Positions 1 through 15,800 of a stretch of DNA of 64,000 nt are shown in pieces; within the stretch, counting starts at the first letter, position 1, and each line of letters opens with the position of its first letter. A program made the translations under genes and the position numbers. Source of the stretch: Acorus gramineus (lineage: Eukaryota > Streptophyta > Magnoliopsida > Acorales > Acoraceae); the NCBI GenBank assembly GCA_030737835.1, contig CM060847.1, forward strand, positions 20,309,727 through 20,373,726, read 5' to 3'. The notes beneath the pieces are model-generated. The model was not told the DNA's origin. It was given only the letters and a program-made list of their open reading frames with translations, and did not search any database.

Positions 1-886
1 AAAATTAACAAAATATATACCTCATATAATAAAGTACACACCTTAAATAGATGGTTAAAGAAAAATATGACTCTATGTTTTGAACCGTAAAAAAAGGTTT
101 GTATGTAGCAACACCCTTTTATCTAAGACATCAATTTTCTTTAATGCTATGAATTAATACCACTTTATATTCACAACAAAGACAAAACTATGCTATCAAT
201 TTCCATTTTCATAGCCGTATTTATTTTCAGACAATGGATGGTTGAAATTCAACAAAAATATCAACTAAAATAAAAATTTGCCATAAAAAAGGGATCATGG
301 ATCATTTGACATCAGAACAGAAGCTTCTCTAATCATAGGAAGAAAAAAATAGCAACAGCTAGTCCTCACACGCTACAAGAATAAAATATTAGATTTTGAA
401 CATCTCCAGATACATATAAACCAATCCAAGTTGACCACAATGATCAAATGAACCTCACCAAAAACAGTCCGATCAAAATCGAATTGACAAAAGTTTTTGG
501 CATGTAAAATGCTTGCACTATACAGACCTGTCTCCAGAATCTAATAATGTGCCTCTTCAAACACACGTGCAACAATTTTGCATGAGGGCGGCAATAATTG
601 GGTGTGTCAAATATTACATTAGATATGACTACAAAGACAAAAGGAATGGGGGGAGAAGTCAGATTTATATAGAAGGATTTTGGGCCAATACTTCCTCTCG
701 ACAGAAAATCAGGTGAATCTGTCACATATGATTATGTTACAAAAATGAGGAAGTTTGGCTTACAACTGAAGTATGCATGAATATTAAAGCCATCCACCAG
801 TTCCTCACCTCATTCTAATATCTTTTGTCGAAATTGTTTTTTTTTTTCCATGGTACAATCTAAGATGGATGATACTTATACTGTGT
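1..886. other. TWINKLE 3' flank, no gene seen
   Basis: AT-rich sequence downstream of the TWINKLE stop (3' UTR then intergenic). No recognisable coding segment on either strand and no clear repeat. Confidence 0.5.
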
Positions 887-3800
887 TTATGTCGCATGCT
901 GATCTTCAATGTCCTTGAATTCACCTGTTGCCCTGCATATAAATGATGCATTGAGGTTTTAATTCATCCGCAAAAAATGGAATCAGAATATTGATGACAG
1001 AAAGACTAACATAATTCTTGGTGGAAGTTGGTATCAATACTAGACCAGATGTATTAAAATATAAATCTTACACGTGCAAATTAATTCATAAAATTATCTC
1101 AGGCATATACTGCACCAAATCAAAATAGCAATAACCATGCAGTGTCTGAGGGCTCTGTAACCTTGTAGCATCAGTAGAGTTTTTGTTATCACATGGCATC
1201 ATTTAAAAAGCCATATAGACAGCGTGAAAAGAAGGCAGACTGGCAGAAGCAATAATTAAACTGCTACATGGGATATCTAACCAGCAGACTAAAAAACCTG
1301 ATATAGTGAAAAGTGCTTCACAAATTGACAATCTCGAATGGGGAAACAATTTGATGATAACATGATAACATATATCAGCCTATTCAATTTATAGGAACAG
1401 AAAAAGTCCACTACATTTAAAAGTTAATGCTGCTAACAGTTTATGGGAAATCCATTCTAAGTGTGGTCGTCCAATTTCTCAGTCCTTCAGGCTAATATGG
1501 TCAAGTCAATTCCATCGTTTAGTTTAAAATGCAATCAGCCCTCTTAGTTGGATTTCATGTTTCATGTGTATGACGCCGAGTTACCAATCTGAGTGTATGA
1601 CACCAAGTAGAAGAATATTCAGGATAACCCAAGGAATAACAACTATGGTGATTCATATACGAGTGCCAGAAACTCATAAAAGGTCAATGGAAGTCAAATA
1701 TGCAAAGTGGTGAGTTCAGAAGATCTGTATGGAAATAATTATCTGAGTGTACAACAGAGAAGAGCCACTAAGTAAGAACTAATATGATATATGCCTCACA
1801 AGGTAGATCCCATGCATTTGGAAAGGGGTTGAGTAAATGGATTCAAATGAAGCTAGCTTATCATTTTAACAGTGAAATCCTACAAATTCAATTATCAAGA
1901 ATTGGAAACTTCAATCAGTTGAACCCCCTGTCCTAATGAAAACCACATGCAAACATATTACTTAATGGTTTTTCTTATCTACATATTCAATTGATGGAAT
2001 GAACCAATAAAGGTCCTACCTATCATATGACAAGTATGCCTCCCCAATACAGCCTATCACCTTATTTCGTACCTTCCTCACACATATCTGCAAGATAACA
2101 GTTGAAATGAATAACAGGCATATATTTATGTATTTACCACAATAATACCTGGTAAAACTGACCTGAACTCTATCAAGGGGGCCAAGTTTTGGATCCCGAT
2201 TGCGGTGAACAACAATTCCATTGTCACATTTGTTGATGAAGTGTGCACTTCCACTGATATCATACATATTGGGAGGTCCTCCACTCCAATGTTGCAGCTA
2301 TACAAGTTTTAAGGTAGAATTTTGATGCAGAGAACGAAAAAGGGAAAAGACTGACAGCTGAACCAGAAAACTGCTTACCTGTCTAGGATGTGCAACAAAC
2401 CAAACATGGCAAGAATGATGCTGAGCAAAGCGTTTAATCCTCGTCAAAATTTGACTTACATACTCCGTTTCAGTCCTGTGAAACACAATGGAAAGAACAA
2501 AAAGAAACAGACTTAGGCACCGTTTGGATCCAAGATCTAAATGATTGCGTTCCGATAATCTGGGTGTTTAAACCAACCGTTTGAAAAGCAGGATTTGAAA
2601 AGCATTGTTTCACCAGCTTTTCAAGCACCGGGTTTTTTGCAAAGAAACAACACGTGTTGAACATTTTAAATGTTGAAAACCATTTGGATCCGCGATGTGG
2701 ATTTCCCAGATTCTCCAACACAAAATCCATGGCATTGCGGATCCAAACTCTGCCTTAATGCAGTTTCAGCGCCATTCACATAGAGAACTCCCATTAGCAT
2801 TGTTTCACCAGCTTTTCAAGAGCCAGGCTTTTTGCAAAGAAACAACACGTGTTGAAAATTTTAAATGTTGAAAACCATTTGGATCCGCGACGTGGATTTT
2901 CCAGATTCTCCAACGCAAAATCCACGGCATTGCGGATCCAAACTCTGCCTTAATGCAGCTTCAGCGCCATTCACATAGAGAACTCCCAGTGTACCATAGA
3001 ATAAGATTTTATTAGTCCATTCATATCACTTTACTGTACAGTTGATTATCTAATCAATGCTCTTTCTTGTTACTAAGCAATCATAAGACAATCTTTTTAT
3101 TGCAGAGTCCAAATATTGTGTTGAAGATTTATGTGGGTTTCATTGAAAAATCTGAATGCATGCCTCCTGTTTTACAAATGACAGACATGTCGCCTAAAAT
3201 GGAAACATGAATCAAGACCAAAAAAATCACATACCATTCTTTAATCCATTCTTATACAATGAGAATGCTTAACACAATGATCCATAGAGGGCAAAAACAT
3301 GTGTCATTGTTATATAGCAGATAATAATATTCTACAGGTAATGTGGGTACCTGTGGGTCAGATAATAATATTCTACAAGTAATGTGGGTACCTGTGGGTG
3401 CATATCTTGAATGTGTTTCATGGATACGACAGATTGGGGATCACTGTATGGGTGTATCTGCCTTTCTGCTTATAAATCTCAGGCAACAAATTACACCCAA
3501 AAAAAGCTTCTCATATCCACTTTTTGTTTTTCTTCACATATTAGTGAGCATTAATTACTTTAAGAGAAGCCACTAGAAAAACAATTAAACACAGCTGAAT
3601 CTTGATAATTACTATCAAATTTATCACAAAAAACCCATGTATGATCAGACAAACAGGTTTAAAATAACACATTATGATAAAGTGTAGGGTGAGAAAAAAA
3701 ACTTACTGATTAGGAGGACGTTGATGATCCAGTTCATTGTACGGATCAATGACAAGACCACGCACCCCATGTCTTAGAACTGCAGCTTTGGCAAGTTCAA

Positions 3801-6800
3801 GAACCCAATTAATAGATGGAAGACTATCATTCTCGCACCTGTCAGAATCTTTGATGAGCGACTACTTTAAAGTTCACAATACTTGTGTATTAAGTATACA
3901 AAAAAAAACACATGCTGGCTTGATAACTACTGATCCTTGAATTTCCAAACTCACCTTATAAGATGAAAGGTCTCATTCAACCATTTTTTCCCTTCTTCCA
4001 ACTCCAGCTCACTCATACGTTCAACAGTCTCCGCATATCTGTACACAGGCAGAATAGAAAAGCAGCATGTCATTTATGGGGAAAAAATGTAATTGAACAT
4101 TTTAAACTTCCATGTGAACACAACTAGTAAAACAATGTATATTTTTTTTTAAATAAGATAGGAGAGTCTAATTGAAAAGAAACCCCCAAATAGAAGGAGA
4201 CGAGGGATCCCCTTACATTAACAATGTATATTGACTTGATATTTTAGAAATGTCAAAACAAAGTATGAGCCGATAAGATAAATTTGATAAAAAGGCTAGA
4301 AATACTGAAGTCATATGATAACCAAACTAACCAAGTAGAAAGTCAGTAAAATAAGCCTGAAAATTATTCGCCTTTGTAAGCTTAGTTTTGAGTTAGTTAT
4401 ATATGAACATCATAATTTGAAGTGGCACCAAATGCATAGCAATCTACACAGCCCCTCAGAATAAAGGATTCAAAGGCTCCGAAGCCTTCACTCAAAAACC
4501 AACTTTTTCACTGAATGAGCAACTTCCAAACTAAACCAGAAATTCAGTAACTTCCTGAATATGTAAGATTCAGATCTAAAGAGCCTTTGGTCCTACATAA
4601 ATCAAAATAATAACAAACAAATTCTCCAGAGGCTGAAACTGCCTTTATATTGAATTATATGTCTCACCACAAAGCATGGCTAAAATTCATAGGATGAAAT
4701 TTATTCATGTCAATCAGTTTCATAGTCAAGGAAAATCATTGTAGGCACCAGCAAATGGAAATTTTAAGAAATTAAGGACTTTCAAGTAGTCAGAGATAAG
4801 TCAAATCATTTTGAAGTGAAGATCATATTAACTACAAACATACCTGGCCTTGAAGAATGGTTTTTTAATGTGTTTCTCTAATAGCTTTCTTGCATGCTCT
4901 TGAACCTAAACACCTAATGCAAGCAATTAGAAATGTACGTTGACAGAGAATTTGAAATTAACAAAAATTTAAGACACTTGCCTTATTTTCCATAGAGCAG
5001 AGGACAAACTTCCACCCTTCTCTTTCATTAATATTGCACATCATCGCATCAATCCACTCACTCTTTCCTGAATTAGGAACACCAGTTATTATAGTCAACT
5101 CCCCTGGTGCGACCTGCTCAAAGAAAGGTTGATATGAATGAGACAGATGCAAAAATGATTTCTGAATTATACCATAAGATTTTTATGCAAGAATTGGACC
5201 ATACAATATACAGCTTAAATTAAATTCAAGAAGATCACTTTGCACAATATATATGTCCAGATCCATGCAAATAATGGATGATACACAGACTATAAATATC
5301 TGCAATGAGAAAATACTTATGGATCATGCACATCCACAAGTTCTCATCAGAGCTTACTTCCAGATGATCAAAACATCATCAGAAAGTGATGTCATTCCTA
5401 AATAGTCAACACAAGACATGAGAAGCCAAAAGTAGACCGATAAGTAAATTACTTTTTCTAACACAGGATTTGCAAACGCATTCATCTCCTCAAAATTCCA
5501 CAGCAGGATGAGATTATCAAAACATAAAAGACAAGCATAATCCTTACTCTATACAAATTATTCAAAGCTTCCCATCCTGTTGACACTCCAAGTTCATAAC
5601 CATGACATCTATAATAGGCATCGATCTCATGGAAATAGTCACTAAAGTTGAAAAGACCCCGTATGGGATATAATTCAGCATTCTCAATTACATTCTTCAG
5701 TGCCTCTGGTCCGAAATACATAAGCACCTGTAAACAAAGGTAGCGCAGAAAACAGATGGTAAGAACTTTAGTATCTTGCTCAAATATAATGCTCTACACA
5801 TGCACATTAATGGCATACATGATGCAATTTTCACATAACTGTTATCACCAACACTGTTTTACCTCAAGCTACAAAAACAATAGACATCACAGTTTAAGAG
5901 CCAATTATAAGAAAAAGGGGGCATCATTTTGATGTGTGCAGCGCCAACTGAGATGCACTTATCCAAAAACACTCCATATAAAAATTTCTCAAACTACACA
6001 TCAATATGCATTTATTTACAAGACAATAAAACTACATTTAATTAGAAAACCTGACATGATAACCAAGTCCCTTACATTTTTATAAATTATCCAATACATA
6101 AAATTGAATCTAAATATCAATAGCTTTAATTTCCTAGAGCAGGTAAAATCAGCCAGATACCTCAAAACTACCCAGATCTTAACATATATGGAATGATAAT
6201 TCTCACAAAAATGGAGGATTTGTCTCAACAGAAAATAAGTATGATATCAACTCCCTTGCATTGGGTGTCTCCAATCCAGTAGGTTCTGGAGTTTGATGTG
6301 TTTCAATGTTGAGTCTGATATGAACCAGTTTTGAATGAATTTAATCCAAGTTATATGAAAAGAGTCATTTGCGATTGCTTCTCTAGCATACCACCAAATG
6401 AAAGCAAGCTAATTGCATGATTATCTATAAAGAAAAAAAATATTGACAACACTGACACAGAGCGGAAGTGAAACAGGAGATGAGCAATCTCTAAAAAGGC
6501 ACAGAGTACAACAGCCCTCATGTACAAAGCTTCACAAAGCACTATAAAATCACCCAACACCACTAAATATTCACAGATTGCTCCCAAAATATATTTCCCC
6601 AGTCCACGAGAGACTATTCAAAATCATGTGTTCCCCACATATCCCTCTACAAAAATTTATTCCTTGTGAGCCAAGACACCAAACAAACTATATGGCTGAT
6701 GAGAAGGATGAATTTTGCCATCTTGCTTGTCTTTCTTCTTTTGACCCACTCCCACATTTGTTCAAAGCTTTCAAACATCTTTCCCCGTGTAAAGCTGATT

Positions 6801-9800
6801 CTTCTTCGCTTTTCCCTCTTATAACCACATTTGAGAAACAAATGCTCCAATGGCTCTCCCCATCCAACAACTCATAAAGCACAACATGGTGGCACAAATT
6901 GGACGGCATATATATAGGATGGTAGGTTGATCACATACCAACCAACAGTTATGACATCCAATTTCTCGGAAGACTTCAACTTCTACAGAAAAACATCTTC
7001 TCCTTTGGTCATTGGACGCAATTTAACAACGAAAATATTGGGTACAGCCCCGCCTGCAGTCCGCACTTGTTTTTTTAAAAAAAAATTGTAAATATCATCT
7101 AATGAGGTATATATTTTAGTATATGCCATTATACCTCATGATGAATTGAATGAACTCATTTATAGAAAATGTGAAAAATTTCCAGCGAGACATATACATC
7201 ACTCGTTTGATAGCTATCAAGGTATATGGACTGTCCGCGAGGCTATCCTCGCTAACTGCCTGTAACAGGTAACAGAGCTCATTTAACAGATGAGACATAA
7301 GCAAGTGAATAAACAATGCTCCATACTCTCCCCATTCAACAATCCACTTATACAAGTGCACTCTATCTTCTGTGTTTGGCTTCTTACATAAACGTCATGG
7401 ACCTGACAACACCCCAAACATATCCGTGCTCTGACACAAATCATCTGGTAAGGACCTTGAGCTAAAAGAACCTGGGATAAAGTCAATTCCTAAGACGGAC
7501 CAAAGCCACCACCCACTGGATTAATATAATGCATTATTGTCCCACGTAACTGTTTTCTAAGTGTGAAACTAACAAACATGTACTGCGAAATTAAAATGCC
7601 ACCATGTATCATATGGTATTATGCAATGTCTCCGGTAACACCAACCATGACTATATATCTTTATCCCACGGAATGGATTGCATTCCATTTAATATTATCC
7701 ATTAATTTGTGTTCAGGTTGGCTGCTGGAGGGTTTTTCCCCACTGTTTCTCTACGTTATGGAGATTTTTCCATCCAGATTTTTCCTCTTTTTTTTTCGTT
7801 TTACTTACGGATGTTTGGCATTAAGATTAGAAATCCATCAACTTTAAATTTTCAGGTGGCGTGTTCCCACCTTTATTTCAAAAACAACAATACTTTTCTT
7901 CTTTTTTCTACTTTCTTTCCTTGAGCTTTTATACATCATTCCTTCTTTTTGTTACATCACTCTTCAATGATCAGAACCTTTAGAATCATATTTGTCTATG
8001 TTATGTTCCAAAACAATATGAATGGAATTCCTAAATGTAGATATTGCATTAATATAAAAATTCTCCTTCAACTCTTTCTAAAGTATAGGACTCAATTCCC
8101 TTTTTTTTCTCGAGAGATATCATATGAAGAATTTTGGCTTTTATTATGCTTTTAAAAAGTCCCACGGATTGTAATTGGTTCGCAGAAAAAAGGACAAGAG
8201 TACCAATAGAGAAATATGTTATATCATATTCATATCTCAAGTTTTGGCATGAGATGAGAGTTATACTATGACGCCATCTGGTGCTTTAAAACATATATTC
8301 CCCAATTAGCTTCTTAGTGAACTGAAGAGTCAACAAATTTTATCAATGTGTATCAGATAGCATAAAGAGTAATTTTTTTCTTGATGATTGGTAGGAATCC
8401 TACCACCAAACTTTTTTACAAAATTCCAAAACGTGGAAGTGGAAGAATATATTTTCTCACCAAAATTCCAAAACATACCTCTACTCACCGATGACAATGT
8501 TATCCCTCGCCAAAACTCACACACTTAGCAAAAAACAAAACCCCCTCAATAAAAATTAAAATAAATTAAAAAACAAAGTGTACAACCCAGTCCTTGGTGA
8601 GAACCTAACAACACTCTCCAATATATTTTCAATATAGAGGTTGGCATTTATAAAGATCACCTTGTTCCAAGACAGCCAAACAGCGGAACACCATGCTGGA
8701 AGGAGAATTTGCCAAACGTTGTCCGTAATGCTCATGTCCCTTTTTTCTCCCTAAGTTTCTACCAGCCTCTTGGAGTTATTCCATGTTGATGAATGAATAA
8801 TTTATTCCCATTTCCTCCATTAATTTGTGCCACATTTGCTTTGTAAGAGTACAAAGACAGGAGATGTTCAATCATTTCATTTTCAGAGGGTGGACTTCCC
8901 CTAGGCCCATTTGGCTTCTATAAACCTTAATCAAGACCGTGACTTGGTGTTAAGGAACAACATAATTTTGTGTCAAGTCTCATTTTCATATTTGTGTTAG
9001 TAATTGATAAGAACATTAGCAAATAATCATTTGACGTAACTCGGAATATATTGGATCATTGTAACAATATATATAATGCCTAAAGCATGACAAGTGAAGG
9101 GATAAATAAAGTATCAAACCTCATTAGCATCTTTGCACACATCATTTTCATTTTTCATTGGCCACGTAACTCGCCAACATCTGCTTATTCAAAAGATAGA
9201 AATGTAAATCATAGAAGAACCCAACATGTTCACTAAAAATCCATAGATATAGAAAGATGAAATTTAACCTTTCTCTACCAAGACGACGTGCAAGCTCTTC
9301 AGCTAAGGCTTGACCAGGAGCATCAGCGTCTGTTGCTAGAATAATGCGAGAAGCCTAGCAGGTAATAAAGCTTCCACCATGAATATATTTATTTGCATTC
9401 ATCCTAGAATTTTAACTGAGGCATGTATAAGAAGTGTACCTTTTCCAAATATTTCTTACTGCTCCATAAATACTGATAGCTTGTGTCCTAACTTTACAAA
9501 AACAATGACAAGAATGTTAAATCACAGCGAATGTTAATCATGAAAAAGGCAAAGTGCTAACATGAGAATATCAATGACAAACCCGATTTAAGGTAAATTT
9601 ATAGAACCATGATAATTCTTTCAGAAAAAAATTCTAAGCTCAATTTGAAAAAGAACTGTTAAGATACGAAATTACGAGGAACATAAAGAATCATTTCAAA
9701 GCAAAATAGATGGTTACCCAAAGAAGTATAGATGTGAGAAGAAAAGACATGAAGCATGAGAAATTTATTTTAAAAGGAAAAAAGCCCCTCAGATTATATG

Positions 9801-12800
9801 AGTTGAGGCTAATAAAATATAACAATAGATTATCTAATTAATTAAGTTTTGAGTCAACATCATACAAATAAGTACCTCTTTGGTAGATTAAAATACTTAT
9901 TAGAGAAAAGTAAAGATTATGCAGAGACTTAAAGATGCAATTAGATACTTTAGAGAGTCTTCGCAGCAGATAAAACTATAATATGAATGTAAATCTTGAC
10001 CTGAAGGGAAAAGCTTTTTCATAAGCAGGTTTACATCGTTATCACAATGAATCTCAGCTTATGATTGCTTTTCTCAGTGTATAAAGTACTAAAAATTATT
10101 TCTTCCCAAACCTTTAACAGTACCATCAATTAAAAAGTAGTGACAGAAGATCCATTCTAAGATTCATCTTAATGTAGACTGAAAAGTTTGAAATACTGAA
10201 AACTCTTGATTCAGGTTCAAATAACTGTAACAGGCAGGCAAAACATTGAGAGAAAAGATCCCAAATCAAAAATCTTCGGACCAGATGTTGGACTTGCAAA
10301 GTTCTTCGGGTTTGGAAAGAGGGAAAACAAATGACTTTCACCAAAAGTGAATAAATAGCAAAAGGTTGAACGACGAGAAAATGAACAGGAAAGCATATCT
10401 GATGTCATTTCCTTCTGGTTTACCAGCACTCCAGAAAAAATATCATAGTGTTTTCGATTCATATAGTTATTTAAGTCTATGCGCTCAGAATTGAGAGAGT
10501 AAGTTGCATCAGCATACGAATTATAGTAATACTTGTATGATGATCGTTAGAGATGACCGTCTGAAAAGGTTTGGTAATCGGTAGGAGATGTTCATCTTGG
10601 GTTGGGGTCGGTATTGTGGGGGCCTCATCTGTTCGTTTTGTGTGAGGTAGACTTGTCTTCAAGTAATAAATTGTAATGTCTTTGGGGTCTGGGGGATTCA
10701 TTTGCAGACCACTTGTCTTCTTTCATCCCCCCCCCCCCTCTCCTTTCTCTTCTTATTTACAGGTCCTTTCAACCCCCCCCCCCCCTTTCCTTTTTCTTCA
10801 TTTGCAGACCGCTTGTACTTCTTCTCTTGAACTAGTAATATGGCTAACCTTTTCATCTCAAAAAAAATAAAGATGAAATGGTTAAAGTAGTGTTTTTTTT
10901 TTTTTTTTTTTTATGAAAGGTAGAACAATATATCATTAAGAAAATGAACATACGGCCCTCGTACAATGGAGAAGAGTTATCTACATCAAAAGGCAAAACA
11001 AAACAAAGAGATCCAGTACAGTACAGTCTGTGCTGTAAGGGCCTAAATCACATACAAATTATCCCAAAACCATCCTCACCCAGGATCGCCACCACACCTT
11101 CAACCCCAGTATGTGTATCCACTATCCCAAATTCCAAAGAAGATCGAGAATGCATATACAAGTATTCTTCCCATAAATCTCCTATTCCGAAATAATCATC
11201 ATCGCCAAATGCCCCAACATACCACATGAGGTATACATATAATGAACTTGGATTGTTTACTTTGATCACCCTTTTTTTTCTTTTAGCATTGAACCCAAGG
11301 TTTTAAATCGCAATCGATATCAGATACCGATAGCAATATCAATTTTCGTATGTACAACGTGAAAATTGATCGTTTCCGCGTATGTTTATCGATTGGCAAT
11401 GACATCATCGCTATATCGCGATATTTCAATTCAGCATATATAAATCTCCAATAATATCGATTGCTTTTTTTTAATTAAAAAAAGACAATGAATTTATAGT
11501 AATTGGGGTCCAACGGCTAAAAAGTAACAAACCCACCCCCTCCCATGTCATTTTGTTTTAACATTTGAACCCTTCTTTTCCCAAACAATATAAGCATCTC
11601 CCCAAACCTCCATTTTCACCACAACTCAATAAACTTCTCATCTACTACTCAATGTCTTCCACTTAGTAGTTAGTACTCACATTTAGCAAACAAGTTATCC
11701 CAAAAACCCTTCAATACCCTAGAAAGCCCAAAAATACTAAAAGAATCATCCAAAAATCAATAAAAAATTCTTCTCGGTGGAGCTATTGGTTGACTACTTG
11801 AAGGACTTTGGTGGAATTCTTGGACGCTTTTGGTGGATGACATCTCCTCTTTTCGTTTTTCTCATATTTTTTCAGGTTTTTTTTTTTTTACTTGGTAGAT
11901 CTTTTGTAGAAAGTAAATTGAACTATTTTAATATCCTTAATTAGAAAACCACTATATAATTTTTTTCACACCTCAAAAATCTTAAATATATAGATTAAAT
12001 TTCACTATTGGTTGAACCATCTCCGCATTTGGGCACCGCATTATATGATATTGTGGACTAACTATGGGTTATATAGTAATTTCCATGCCGCTTCCCCTAA
12101 AAGCCAACTCCAAAGAGGTAAAGGCTACATTAATGTTGTTAGTTTACCTAAATCATCATAATAATGATCATCAGAGTGTTGAACCATTACAAATTAGACA
12201 GATTTAATTAATGATTAAAAATAGGTCTTCCCTAGAGTTAGGGAAGACGGGGAAAACATGAGATGGCTTAAATAAGCTTTAGATGTCCTGTTTATTTACA
12301 GTTGGACCAAAAGACCTCATTCACGATCTAATGGTTTTCTCAAGGAGAAGATTATAACAATGTTTATTAAACTCAAATTCTAAATTGCTAATCCATATAT
12401 CATCAATCATTTTTACTAACAGGCCCATAGTCTGATATCTCATTTTGTCCACAAGATAACTGTTTTAACCTAAAAAGTTTATTTTGAATGTTGAACATGA
12501 AGATTGTCGATTCAAACCTCTTCTTCATTTGGTAGAGCTTTCTCTGAAACCACTGAAGGTGCACCACATGGGACGCTCACACAATTACGGAAGCCAGCCT
12601 CCTCCATAGAAAGCTTATCTATTTCTCCTTCAACCTATTCCACATATACACAGAATAAAAATCAGATCACAAAAAAAAGGGAAGAACTTTAAAAAGACAT
12701 GCAAAGAAAATCCAGATCAATGTATTACAATGATGATATCACTTGCATCCTTTATATCGTCAACACCATAGAATATTTTTTCAGTGTCCTTTTCCTGTTG

Positions 12801-15800
12801 AATAAACAATTAAAGTCAAAATTAGAGTTCAGCCAGACCCTTGAGTATTTTACCACAGTACACAAAAAACCAAGAGGAAAAGGTCCAAAAACGGGAGATA
12901 ATGCCATGGCAATTTTTAATTCATAAGACCTGCCACATTTTTTTGGTGATGTCTCTATATTTGCAGTTGATAAGCTTTCCATCTCGTCTATATGTAAAAG
13001 CAATGGCGATCTGTAAAGGGAAATCTGAACTTTAGAAATGCAAGAAACCCAAATCCCAATAATTAGAATTGATGCATTTCTGCTCACCTGGTCATAGTTT
13101 ATCTGCTGCAGGACAGCATTTCTTCGTAGAGTCTCCCCAGATATCATTCGCTCAGAAAAATATGTGAGGAGCTAAAAGATAAGGAACACAAGAATAAAAA
13201 GAGAGATATCAATAGCGCACAAGCAGAACATAAGACCTACTTTTATTTAGCTAGTTTAAAGTTCAGACCTCCAAAAACTAAAGAGAAATATCATCAGCAG
13301 AAAATGACTCGAGGCAACAAATAGAATATCCATGTTATAGATATATTTACAAGCCATATCCAAGAGCTTAATTCTTGCACTCATCACATACTTGACCATC
13401 AGATGTTAAAATCTGCATGGCACATAACTGAGCTAGACATGTTCACATAAACAAAATTTTGATTGTAATGTAAATACACCAAGAAACCATTGAATAAGTT
13501 ACCCTAGAATTAAGAAAGGATATAGAGGTAAATTTAAAACAAAAATTAAATATGATGAGAAAATTTAAATTTAAAACAAAAATTAAATATAATGAGAAAA
13601 TTATGTTCCTGAGAAAAGTTTCAAGAATGGATTAAAAAAGAAAAAAAACATGATAACATTTAAACTTGGTCAAAATTTTAGAATACAAAGGCGTTCTCAT
13701 TGTTTGCAAAAGAAATTCAATAAAGCCATATATGCTGGATGTTTCATGGATGCCATCAATAATCCACTTTTTTGTGGGAATTTTCATTACTGAAAACTGG
13801 GTAGACTGATGCCATCAATAATCTCAACAATTAGGATAAGAAAATAGGCATGTCAGCAGAGCAATCATAAAGAGGCATACATATGTGACATGTCTGTTCC
13901 CACTATATTTCAGCTGTCCAAACTATCCTAGATCCATTTGAATATCTGGTGGATGGCATGTCAGCACTATTGGTATCCGAATTACCTAATTACACCAGCC
14001 ACACTGGATCCCAGCTGAATTATCAGATATCTTTTACTTGAACCAGCCTAGGTACATCATCCAACATTGCATTTAACATGATTGAAACTATCTCAAGAGC
14101 TTTGGGAAGCCAAGGAACCGCCTCAATGAGTTTGAGGACCGTCCTTGACCTGTCTTGATCAGGTGTTGATCGATGGTGATTGGGAGGAAGCCTTCCCCCA
14201 TACTCTCTCAAGGGACTCCTGCACTTATGTTTTAATCATTCTCCATTGGTGCTTGATGGTGGAGTGGTGGATCAGTGGCAGAGGAATTTCAAGTTTGAAT
14301 TGTGGTGGCTTCAGTGTGGGGTTTTCTTAGAGGTGGTGACATTCTTTTGGCGTGACCCAATGGACAGTTTATCAGGGGTTAAAAAGAGTGTGTTTTTTTT
14401 TTTTAAATACTAAAGATTGGCATTATACTAGTTCAAATTATAAGTACAAAGCCATGGGCAAAACAATATCGGGGCCACAAAAAGGAAGAAAGAATGGAAA
14501 AGGAGAATGCTAGAAAACAAGCTGTCTACCAAGCCAATCCCCAATCCCAAACAACTCAACCTCAAGTTTACCCCGCTCAAAACAGACAGAGGTGGCCCCG
14601 ACATATAATCGCCCCCACCCCAATATGAGGTTTTCCACCAACACCTTCTCAAACCAAAAGGACCATCCCTGAAATACCACATGATTCCTTGCAGCCATAG
14701 AGCCCAAGTTGTTGCTGGGATTAGAAGTTGGCGCTCAAAATCAAATAGCTAAAGTTGGAAATTGTGGGGAAAGGAAAAGATCAAGAGAAACATAAAAGAG
14801 TTTAAAGCAAGCAGGTCTTGAAGAGGAGAGATGCATGGGAAGAGGCTGGCCTTCTTTCAAAAGTGGACAGAGAGGTGAGGAATTGTACAAAAGAAGAGTG
14901 GATGAAGATCTTGAGGATGGAAGAGGTGAAGTGGGGACAAAGATCGAGGGAGCTCTAGCTCAAGGAGGGGGACAATGATACCAAGTTATTTCACAACAGC
15001 AAACCAACGAAGAACAACCAACAGGTGATTAAGCTCCTAAGTGAACAAGAGAGAGGAGGTAGAGGCAGGGCGGATTGAAGAGGTTCTCGTGTCACACTTC
15101 AAGAAAGTTTTCTCTAAGCCTCGTGGATGGAGAACCCTCGTGTTTTGATGAAGACCTATTGCACATCCCTGATCACAGTCTCCATCATTTAGAGGCTCCA
15201 TTTATGGAGGAAGAGGTTTTTTTTTGACGAAAATGGTAGGCGATCACCCATGTATTAATAAAAGGCAAAAGGCCAATTTGGAAATACATAAATACAGAAA
15301 TTAAAACCAAAAAACGCAAAGAAATGCTCCAAACACCCCAGGGAAGGAAAAGCCCAAAAAAATCCTATAGGTAAAAGAGACATCTACCTATAGACTGTGA
15401 CAGGACCCCTCCCCAAACCTCATCCAACCCGGGCCTAATTGATTGCCACACTACCCACTAGCACCCTCACCTACCCCACTTCTTAATAAAACTGATCACC
15501 ATCTCCCAAATAATTTCCGCGTTGCCCTCAGAAAAACGGAAAGGTTTCTCGTCAACCAATATCGCCATAACTGCCAGAATATACAATTGTGACACCTTGG
15601 CCTGCAACGACCTATAGGTTGAGGCGGCGATTTTTGGTGCAGATGGTAACAAAGCCCCAAGCCCAAATGGTTTCAGGCTTAGGCCCGCCTAGGCGACCAA
15701 TTAGGCCCATGCCACCTATGCAAGATGCCTAGCATCTGAGCGATGCAGGAAGGGCCTGCATCCACTTTATTCGGGGATAGTCGCCGATTTTTAGAACATT

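Noticed and set aside
6578..6877. 99-codon frame inside TWINKLE intron 12
   Set aside because: The unit 2 counterpart (29060-29311) is disrupted by indels that do not respect codons, and no domain is seen.
14428..14707. Antisense frames in the LINE relic as a gene
   Set aside because: The copy B counterpart is shifted and broken; the sequence lies within a nested insertion in a dead LINE.
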